From Lingula anatina (taxonomy: Eukaryota > Brachiopoda > Lingulata > Lingulida > Lingulidae), in contig NW_019776132.1 of assembly GCF_001039355.2 (NCBI RefSeq), positions 1 through 20,922 of the forward strand: a DNA stretch of 20,922 nucleotides. The letters are read 5' to 3'. The position numbers and the translations under genes are program-made. This document shows positions 10,316-19,600 of the stretch, piece by piece; the stretch's first letter is position 1, and every line of letters starts with the position of its first letter. The notes below the pieces were generated by a model. It did not search any database. It was not told the origin of the DNA and was given only the letters and a program-made list of their open reading frames with translations.

Positions 10316-10449
10316 TGTTTCTCCTTGACTTTACCAATCCTCCAGCTTCACATATTTAACAATATAAACAGTATTAATTTTGATAATATCAATAATAATG
10401 AAAGAAACAGGGCAAAATTTCCGTGTACCAACCATTTTGGGCAAGAGTG
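10316..10449 (-). repeat. Right terminal inverted repeat of Tc1-like relic
   Basis: Reverse complement of 9750-9894 with few substitutions. Starts inward at TGTTTCTCCTTGACTTTACC and ends GGGCAAGAGTG before the TA duplication. Confidence 0.9.
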
Positions 10450-10451
10450 TA

Positions 10452-13300
10452 TATCTAGTGGAAGTAAGGGAAGGCCTCACTGCATCGAATGTGACAAAAT
10501 GTTGTTTCCTCGTTATTTAGCTCGGGCGAATAAGATGATGACCTGATAATTCATGATCAGGGGAGCTGTACTTTGTAAAGCAGGAGCTTTACCCGTTTTT
10601 CACCCTGTTTAACCTCAAACTGATGTAATTTATTTTAAGGACGTATGGATTATGGGCAGCTGTTATGTAAACATGTTAATCCGAGGTTAATAACTGATAT
10701 CTGTAGTACATTGAAAATAAGCGAGGATAGAGCTGGTCTTTATGTTTTGTTGCGTTAGCAATTCATTTCACCACCACACGCCACAATGGGTGTAATCGAA
10801 TTATTCGTGCAATGGATGTTTGCAAATAATTCAACGGTACTAAGTCAGGATCTAACCAACCCGCAGTTTAGATATGAAAGACACTTGCTGTAGATGAGTA
10901 TTTTCCTATGTTTAAACATGCCTGTTATAAGTTTTTTCAATAAAAATGAGGATAAAAATACCCATGATCATTGATAAGATAAATTGGTAAACAAAACTCA
11001 CGTTCACATACCTTTCAATACAGATATATTATCGTTGTATCGAATAACGTCGTGGATGTCTACACGTACAGGCCCATATGTTCAACTGTAAATAGTTGAA
11101 TCTATGGGACAATATATCACGATAGACTTATCCAACGCAAAGGTGTGCAAGCAGCAGTAAATCGGAAGTGAATCAACTGAATCCCTAATTTTGATTAAAC
11201 AACATTAATAACAATGAAATAAATTGTTGTTAATTCTACTTCGTTAGTGAGCAATACATTACAAAGCGGAATAAGCTATATCTTAATACACTATCTTTGC
11301 TTCCCAATCGCGAGCTATCATCAAATTTCCAAATCGGTGCCCAGAAACAACTAACAAGCTAACCGTGTTAAGCTAGGACAAATCAAGCCACGCCCTCCTA
11401 CTGTCCTCGACATGGGATACTACAACTTGTAAATAAACCACGTTATTCATTCGAAATCGAGTAATAAAATGTATTCAATCTGTTCAATTATCCTCTGATT
11501 ATACGACATGAAGATACGGAAGGGATCCAAGTCCTTGTACCGTTTTCTTTCTTTCTTTCTTTCCTTTTTCTCATTTAATATATCTATCATACATGCTATC
11601 CGGTAAACAGACATTTCCATTATTAACGAAAATTGATTATGTTGAACGTATTATAATAAAAATGAAAAATAAAATCGAGAAATTAGAAAAACAGCATTAA
11701 ATTGTGAAATGAATGAACAGAGAAGGATGGAACTTTAACCGCCCCACAGAATGATGTATCCTTCTGCACAGGATACCAACCTACGATAGTGCCGTCATTG
11801 TGATCTATGTGTTGCAAATTTGTATGAAGGTGTTGAAGAAAATTTGGAGTTCGTATTCATTCGGACGTCGACATAAAACGTGATGTGCAGGAATGTGTGA
11901 CTGATATGGAATAGCCAAGACGCGAGGTTGCGGCAAAATCTTGATTAGTGATTGGTGCTAGTATACTGTAAGAGCCATTGTACGTGTATGGTTGAAAAAA
12001 ACGATGAAGTTAATGCCCCAGCGGATACCCAGTGGTAATAGTTTATTTATTATTTATCATTCCCTGATAAAAAGAAAACAACAAAGATGTACATCTGGCA
12101 ACAAGTCAACTGGACGAGAGTTACACATACACCGTTCAATCCAGTAAAAGCGTTCACCGTGAGACACGTCCAGCAATTATACCCAGGGGTATTCAATAGN
12201 AAAAATTGAGTCTTTTTATCGCAATCGAAGAGCCATAAAATAATTAACGTCTCAGTACACATAAACTCGCAGTACCTGAATTGTTGCAAATCTTGCACAG
12301 TACATGTACACAATAAATTATAATATTCTATACAATACAGTGAATTAAGATCGCATTACAGTTACAAAGTACGCGAAATGTCACAATACTTGTTAACACA
12401 GTGAGTACATGATATATCACAGCAAACAGGAACTTACAGTCGTTACTTTTACCTGTATAACTTAGGCAAAGAATCCCACTAGCCTAGGAGTTAACCTTGA
12501 ACAGCAAAACTATTAAAATAACAAAGCCATACCGATACAACATCAACCTTCACGCTAGTATAGCCAAGACATTGGATTGACGCTTATTATTATTAGCTGA
12601 GCAAATTCACAAGAGTGCCTTTATATTTTCTATATTTCTTTCATAAATCATTTGTTAATGGATGGAATTTTCTGCAAAATTCATCTACTATCACATCATC
12701 TAGCGAGGGAACTGGTTTGGTAAACGGAGGGTTAAATAGTTGTGTATATACACCATTAATAATGGTTATAATTTATAACTTTATAAGTCTACAAAGTCTC
12801 ACAAGTCTACAAAGAGTAGATCTTTTGCGGACCCCCCCCCCCCTCCTTTCAGAGAGTTCAAAGCGAAAAACTAAAATTGATTACCTTTGTCAGCACATCC
12901 CCGGGGGTGAAGATCATAATTTTTATTATTTTCCCAAAGGCGTACTGAGGGCATTCACCCCGTCCCCCAACCCCCAGATTACGGTTTGTAGATTTGTGAA
13001 AATGATTATAAAAATGGACGATCCCCAAAATCCCCGTGTTCTAAAGTCAATGTCAGCTCTACAATTTGCTGGTCTAGTTTCGTTTCCATGTAAAAATCAA
13101 CATGGCTACGTAAAAATAACATTGTCCTTGTCTGCCTGTCTGTTGACGTCAAAATAACTCACGTTTTGAGGTTGTTATTTCTCATTGAGGGCATTGACCC
13201 CTTCCCCTAGCTCACAATGTCATACCAATGTCAGGTAGTCTATTATTCCCCGCTGCAACCCATTCAGAGTCAATAATAGAGTACGAATTCAGTCTCAGAG
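10452..13300. other. Non-coding stretch
   Basis: No gene I can support. Visible items are a TTTC microsatellite (about 11540-11566), a single N between 12181 and 12220, a 12-base C run (12832-12843) inside transposon-like G/C-rich scraps at 12825-12985, and a short echo of GAGGGCATT(C/G)ACCCC at about 12947 and 13188. Confidence 0.45.
11540..11566. repeat. TTTC microsatellite
   Basis: About five tandem CTTT units ending in CCTTTTT. Confidence 0.8.
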
Positions 13301-13316
13301 GGTATTGACATTGCCT

Positions 13317-13325
13317 TATAAAAAG
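13317..13325 (+). promoter_or_regulatory. TATA-like box upstream of putative first exon
   Basis: TATAAAAAG lies about 300 bases upstream of the ATG at 13620. A start site some 25-30 bases downstream would fall near 13345, just before a locally GC-richer stretch (13340-13400) unlike the AT-rich surroundings. The link to the oxidase gene is inferred from position and from the splice-compatible exon that follows; no transcript evidence is available. Confidence 0.4.
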
Positions 13326-13619
13326 AGACAAAATCACTGACCGTAACTCGCCCGCGTCCTCCGCTGACATTGACTTCCAGCCAGAGCAAGGTGTTCTACC
13401 TGTGCTGCTGCAGTTATCGCTTTACTAACCGACGGAAAATACAACAGAGAAGTTATAATTTCTTCTAACCGACGAGTCAACACCAGACACTAGAAATCGA
13501 CTGCTTGTTGAGGCACTACAGGGAAAAAGTGACACAAGCCGTGTTAAGACAGTTGCTTTTATGGTAACGACTACATAAGAAAAAGTGACATTCAGGCAAA
13601 TTTTCATTTTTAAAGGAAA

Positions 13620-13637
13620 ATGTCTGGAATAGATCAG
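13620..13637 (+). CDS. Putative first coding exon of oxidase gene (MSGIDQ)
   Basis: The ATG at 13620 has A at -3 and an in-frame TAA nine bases upstream (13611), so it is a clean start. Six codons (MSGIDQ) end at a strong donor, CAG|GTAAGA at 13638. Joining this phase-0 end to the acceptor TTTCTAG|GATAC at 17396 gives a frame that stays open for 19 codons and runs directly into the ATG at 17453. The leader probably starts near 13345 and contains a five-codon upstream ORF at 13561. The intron would be 3.8 kb and spans the N gap. Without this exon, translation could begin at 17453. Confidence 0.5.
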
Positions 13638-16600
13638 GTAAGAAATAAGAATATATAGTTCTTACATTTGTTAGTATTGTTGTGTTACCTGTGGCAGCCA
13701 TGGATGTGAGGGAAGATGATGGAATGGAACAAGAGAATTAAACCCGCCTCCCCTTGCGTTACCGACCCACACATATTGATACAACCATTAAGATGTAATT
13801 TGTAATTTTGTCACGAACCGTTCTCATCAAAACATTTTCCCACCTCCCACGGTTATCACTGGGTCCTCGAACTTCCGCATTCCTGTCCCCCAGGCAGTAT
13901 GGAGTCCGGGGTCGGGGTCTACTGGAGGAGCTACCCTCTGCCAGGGCTGCAAATTAATTATGCGCGCTTTTCTCCAGCAGAGAATCTTGTCATGAATTAG
14001 CTAGAGACATATCTGTGAATACCTAATGAAGAATCCATTTGTAACCTTGGTAGAGGGTAACATGTAACCAACCTTATTGTATGACACAGTGCACAGCGTA
14101 GGCCAATTCGTTCAATGAAAAAAGTTAAACAACCCTATTCATACCGGGTGGGGTCGTTTACCACCCTAAACACGTATCTATTAGTGTACATTTTTATTAT
14201 ACCTTATTTTGCCATGAAACTGAATTTGTCACATTTTTTATCAGCTTTCATGAGAAATTTTCGCAGCATTGGTATCATTTATGATTTTTATTCTAGAAAC
14301 AAAAAAATAGTGCTGAGGTCGTAAACGACCCCACCGGATTTCCACTATTTTGCCCATTATGTACATGATATTTTATTCAGTAAATTTCACTTGAATTATT
14401 AATTACATTAGATATGACAAGCAAATACAGAACAATGAAATATTTGAGAAAAAGAAAGATCTAAAATATATCTCAGAGTTGAAAAATTCCACAGATTAGT
14501 GATTTTAAATTTTGGGTGTATGAAACTTATGATTATCTCGTATTTGAAGCATTAGGCACTTGTGACGCACAGCGAGCAAGTTATCATGATCCACAGTCAA
14601 GAATGGTGTGAAATTTGTCAAATTAGACGAAGAGGTCGTAGCAAGGGTCCGAGAAGAGGCTATTTAAGGGGGTATGGCAGAGGAGGTAGACTAAATGTAA
14701 TGAATTACCGCAGTCGGTCAGCTACTGTTGAATTTTTCCAATACAAGGTATGACCAAGCGCAACTAAATGGTGAAATTGAACAGTTTGGAGTAAGGTTCA
14801 CCTAGCATAGGGAAGAAACCGTCTTCGATGTTTTTTTGAAGCAGGCTGCCTCTTCCAACGGTCACTGGGCACCATAGAGCAACAGCTTCGTCTGTTGTGT
14901 AACCACCCAAAAAAAATCGGCATCATTAACGACCCCACCTGGTAAGAATATATTGCAAACTATGCCGGTATGATTAAGAAGAGTATGTGTGGCTGCTAAG
15001 ACATCACGATCATAATACTGGGTTCCTGATAGGGTACGGATAGCACCCTCTTCTACCCTTTTTTCCATGTCCCAAAATAAGAAAGCAAGGGAAAATTATA
15101 GCATTCCCAGGTCATATACCGAATATTATATATTTTCCATGTCTACTGCTTTATTATCTTCGCCCAGTAAAGCGAGGCATCNNNNNNNNNNNNNNNNNNN
15201 NNNNNNNNNNNNNNNNNNNNNNNNNNNNNNNNNNNNNNNNNNNNNNNNNNNNNNNNNNNNNNNNNNNNNNNNNNNNNNNNNNNNNNNNNNNNNNNNNNNN
15301 NNNNNNNNNNNNNNNNNNNNNNNNNNNNNNNNNNNNNNNNNNNNNNNNNNNNNNNNNNNNNNNNNNNNNNNNNNNNNNNNNNNNNNNNNNNNNNNNNNNN
15401 NNNNNNNNNNNNNNNNNNNNNNNNNNNNNNNNNNNNNNNNNNNNNNNNNNNNNNNNNNNNNNNNNNNNNNNNNNNNNNNNNNNNNNNNNNNNNNNNNNNN
15501 NNNNNNNNNNNNNNNNNNNNNNNNNNNNNNNNNNNNNNNNNNNNNNNNNNNNNNNNNNNNNNNNNNNNNNNNNNNNNNNNNNNNNNNNNNNNNNNNNNNN
15601 NNNNNNNNNNNNNNNNNNNNNNNNNNNNNNNNNNNNNNNNNNNNNNNNNNNNNNNNNNNNNNNNNNNNNNNNNNNNNNNNNNNNNNNNNNNNNNNNNNNN
15701 NNNNNNNNNNNNNNNNNNNNNNNNNNNNNNNNNNNNNNNNNNNNNNNNNNNNNNNNNNNNNNNNNNNNNNNNNNNNNNNNNNNNNNNNNNNNNNNNNNNN
15801 NNNNNNNNNNNNNNNNNNNNNNNNNNNNNNNNNNNNNNNNNNNNNNNNNNNNNNNNNNNNNNNNNNNNNNNNNNNNNNNNNNNNNNNNNNNNNNNNNNNN
15901 NNNNNNNNNNNNNNNNNNNNNNNNNNNNNNNNNNNNNNNNNNNNNNNNNNNNNNNNNNNNNNNNNNNNNNNNNNNNNNNNNNNNNNNNNNNNNNNNTAAT
16001 TACAGCATACGTACCACACATCGCAGCTTAATTTCCATTAATAATAAAATCATCATTTAGTCAGAAATATTCTCGCAATTAAAAAAGTTTCCATATTCTT
16101 ATTACCCAGAACGGTACGGTATATTTATTTAAAAGGAGGCTAGCTGTGGAACCCCTTTCAAAAAATCCTGGATCCACCTCTGAGTTGAACTAACATACGG
16201 TTTCATTCACCTTACATGTGGATGCATGGCTCCCAAAAACAACCAATTGTACAACATGACAGAGCTCTGAAACATCTAAGTTTCATTATTTGTGTGTAAA
16301 AATTGCCCATGTCACCCTGTTAGTTTGGAGGGGTAAGCTGGGTCAAGTCCGTGTCAAAATTATTTGAAGCTTTGCAGGAAAAATTCTTCCTTTGTTTCTA
16401 CATGTATAGCTCCTTCTTGAACCTGGTGTCCGGATTTTATCTAGTGCCCCCAGGGTTGCGGGAGCTGCTCTTTGAAAATAACACTCAGGCAGATTTTTAC
16501 CTGAGATAAATATCGCCAGTGAGATGTGTTCAATATATTCTCAAGAAAGAGGGTACAGAAGAGTTGAGGGCCACTGAACCCTCCAATTAAGAGGTAAAAA

Positions 16601-19600
16601 AAGTTCCAGTTAGATTGACGATTAAGATAGGACTTGTTAAGGTTACAGGCATTGTTTACCTCAGTTTGCAAGACGGGGAGGGGGGGTCAGAACAATTGTG
16701 CCTATACAATTGATACAGAGGATTTGTACATATAGGTGACTTTAATAAGCAGAGGATTTTCTTTTATATTCCGTGAAAAATACACTAAATTTATATAAAA
16801 TAATATCATGGTTGGCCAAAAAATTGTACGCACAGTGCATCCGTGTGTATGCCTAGTTACGCCCATGAGTAATGGTTTATTCATACTCATATGTAGATAT
16901 CTCTGTGTGTCTGCTTAATTAGAAAAAGTGTGCGGTCCCTATAAACAGTGTACAGGGAAGTTACATGTACATTTTAGTATGCATATCAATAAATATGTGA
17001 ATATAAAAAACTGGCACTTTTGCAGTACCCCCCCCCCCTCCACCACCACCACCACCACCACCATAGCAACAGTGTTATTCCGGGTCACTACCAGTCGATG
17101 TAAAGAGTATCAAAATACTATGTCACATTGGAATTGTCGAAATATACAGACATAAATGCGTCGTGTTTAATCATGGACAACTTTTTTTATTTAATGCCAT
17201 GTCTTTTACTGTAATTACTTAAGACGCGGGCCAGTCGTTACAAATTAGATCTAAATCAAACGAAAACCACTTGTATTTCTTGATTACGGCTTATTTCTCT
17301 CTTGGTCAGTATCTTGAATATCATTTATTTATCATGGGAAAAGCACAAATGTGTTAATACATTTTGGCGTTTGACAAACTTACTTTTATTTCTAGGATAC
17401 AGTTCAGATCTATAGTATCAAATATAGGGCAGGGTCAGATAAAAATGAAAGCATGGAAAGCGGAATCGACGTCGAGAACTCTTACAAACATTCCGAACCC
17501 GTAGAGAGAACCACACAACACGATGACATTGGGTTACGTTCCAAGGCAAAATGCTTCTGTGGATTCTTAATATTCAACCTAATTCTCACCACAGTCATTT
17601 TGGTGTTAGTTATAGGTGAACATACCCTCTCTCTTCCTCTCATGCTATAAATCAACTTTTTTGTGCTCCTGTATCTGAGACAAATTAATATTTTTAATAA
17701 AATATTTATGTAGTAAAAAAACATTCTTAAAAATTCTATTCTGTCAGCGTCTGTCACATGCACAACTGTTATATACCTTTCGTACATATTTCATAAGTAT
17801 TTTGGAGCAGCACGTATGTTACCAGAGAAGCAGCAAAGCCAAGTGACCTCCCCACTACTAATATAGGTGAGCAGTTTTCATTGTTATAGGTCCTTCAACT
17901 CAATCAAGGTTTATATTCTTTTTTAAATTTGTTTATTAATTATTCTTAAAAACAAACTTTTATCCATGTGGTTACGATGTGCGCGATATCATTTTTCTAC
18001 TTTCCTAACTTATTTTCATAGATTCATTTTACTTTTCCCGACAAACTCTATTTGTGTTAACGTTTCTACTAGCCACGACTCCTTCATCTGCCTCAACCCA
18101 AGAACAACTGCAGGCGCTGATTGGTAGCGAGCCCCAGGTAGAGGTCCGAACATTTACTAACTGGGCGGAAAGCCAGGTCGTTGCTGACGTTCTCTTCGTG
18201 GCGCCGACTTCTTTACTCCACGTGCAGCAGGTAGCTAGCTACATGTGTACGCTTTATGTTGTGCATTACTATCAACTCAACATACATATGTGCACAATTG
18301 GTTTTTAGACATTCACGTACTGTATATCTTAAATTACTTAAAGTATGCAGGATAACATTAAAATGTTACCAAATCAGCAGAGAAAATAAACCACTGATGG
18401 CAAAAGTGTAATTTCCCAGGTTATAAGAGCAGCTAGGAAACTGGGATTGCGTATCCGCGCAGTAGGAGCGGGCTACTCCTGGAGCCCACTGTTTGCCGAT
18501 CCAGGTCACATCTTGATGAGCACCCTTAACATGACACGACATGATGGGCCACTCCTGGAGCTCAACCCACCGGTTAGGAAAACAATATTGCTGACTTTTT
18601 CAAAAAAATAAATAACATACTTTTTATATGAATCATAAAAATGTTCGATGTACAAACGGATAAATGAAATAAAATATTCAAAGTACAAATGGATAAATAA
18701 AATAAAATCACATAATTCTGTTTTTAATGCTTTTGGGGCAGTTAATCGATTTTGTAAGCTGATAATTAGCTTGTCAAAAATACGCAGCATTTTGAACAAA
18801 ATAGTTGCAAGGTGACCCTTCAAATACCTCACTTCACTGCCACGGAAAATACTTAACAGGATAACAGGTGAAATGTAGTTTTTTCAAAGATATTATCATT
18901 GTTACTTGTATGGATACAATGATAATTCTAGTGTAATGCTGAAGTTCACAGAAAAATTTCATGAATATTTCAGAACCACTGGCAAGGTCATACCTCCGTC
19001 ACAGTTTCTACCAGCGTCCGGTTCTTTGACTTCGACAACTTCCTGATCAGCCACAATCTGACCCAGCTAACCGGGCCTGGGTCCATCTCGCCGACCGTAG
19101 TGGGCTCACTGTGCACCTCCTCACACGTAGGTTGTCTTTAGTCTGGTCAGTGGCAGTGAACCACGTAAACTGTCCATGTATTAGCTACTCTGCACATTCT
19201 GAAACCAGGCACCGGCATTGCGCATTTGGATCAGTATCATGAATCATTATCACATGGCTTTTACAAAACTTTCTGTGCCAAAGCTATTAATTTCCAAATA
19301 AGTTAAAACCATTGCGCAGTGTGGAGTTATATCCGATTCCAATGTTTTTTTTTTTTTCTGTTGTCGTGACAAAAGTACTGAAAGTGATAGGCTCAAAATC
19401 GTGGTTGCTATAAACTGATCAAACTTAAACATTCATATTATGAGACCCTTGAAATGTGTTTGAATGTTGTGTTGTTACAAAAAATGACTTTTTTGGTGAA
19501 GTTTTCCTATTTGCGTTGTCATGGTAGCGGGTCTGGCCCTGGCCTGGGCCCAACCACCAGGGACTTAAAAGCAATTGTTACCACTGAAAGTTTGAGGTGT

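Larger units (their letters stand above)
9750..10449 (+). mobile_element. Tc1/mariner relic with long terminal inverted repeats and TA target duplication
   Basis: Bounded by TA at 9748-9749 and 10450-10451. The left end begins CACTCTTGCCCAAAATGG and the right end is its reverse complement. The inverted repeats run 9750-9894 and 10316-10449, about 134-145 bp and nearly identical; the left arm has about 12 extra bases (GGATGCATATCG) near 9787-9799. TA duplication and a DDE transposase tail (9915-10136) are the Tc1/mariner hallmarks. At 700 bp, less than half the usual 1.3-1.7 kb, the copy has lost most of its transposase and is non-autonomous. Confidence 0.92.
13638..17395 (+). other. Putative oxidase intron 1 (contains assembly gap)
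   Basis: If the first exon is right, this 3.8-kb intron runs from GTAAGA to TTTCTAG. It contains a small inverted-repeat element (14144-14337), a broken minus-strand reading frame (14764-15068), the N gap, a hAT-like end (16148-16182) and a CCA microsatellite (about 17040-17063). 16190-17030 shows nothing else I can support. Confidence 0.45.

Noticed and set aside
10325-10546. Plus-strand open frame after the transposase remnant
   Set aside because: It is mostly the right inverted repeat of the Tc1 relic read as protein.
12615-13157. 180-codon open frame on the plus strand
   Set aside because: No recognisable domain, runs through a C homopolymer and G/C-rich transposon-like scraps, and composition looks random. 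Longest clean frame in the region but not supported as a gene.
14115-14324. 69-codon plus-strand frame with hydrophobic stretch
   Set aside because: Lies inside the 194-bp inverted-repeat element and its AT-rich interior; no gene signal.
14562-14753. Arg/Gly-rich frame (GRSKGPRRGYLRGYGRGG) resembling an RGG-box protein
   Set aside because: Only 63 codons, no upstream or downstream continuation in frame, no splice context; simple purine-rich sequence can give this by chance.
15067-16021. Open frames of about 300 codons on both strands
   Set aside because: Almost entirely N; the apparent openness is an artefact of the gap.
16441-16671. 76-codon minus-strand frame
   Set aside because: No motif, no splice partners; region may be an old repeat but I could not show it.
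17482-17787. 101-codon minus-strand frame
   Set aside because: Antisense shadow of oxidase exon 2 and the following intron.
19127-19136. Alternative donor GTAG|GTTGTC for oxidase exon 5
   Set aside because: It would shift the frame relative to exon 6 and destroy the SSHGSG motif; CAC|GTAGGT keeps both.
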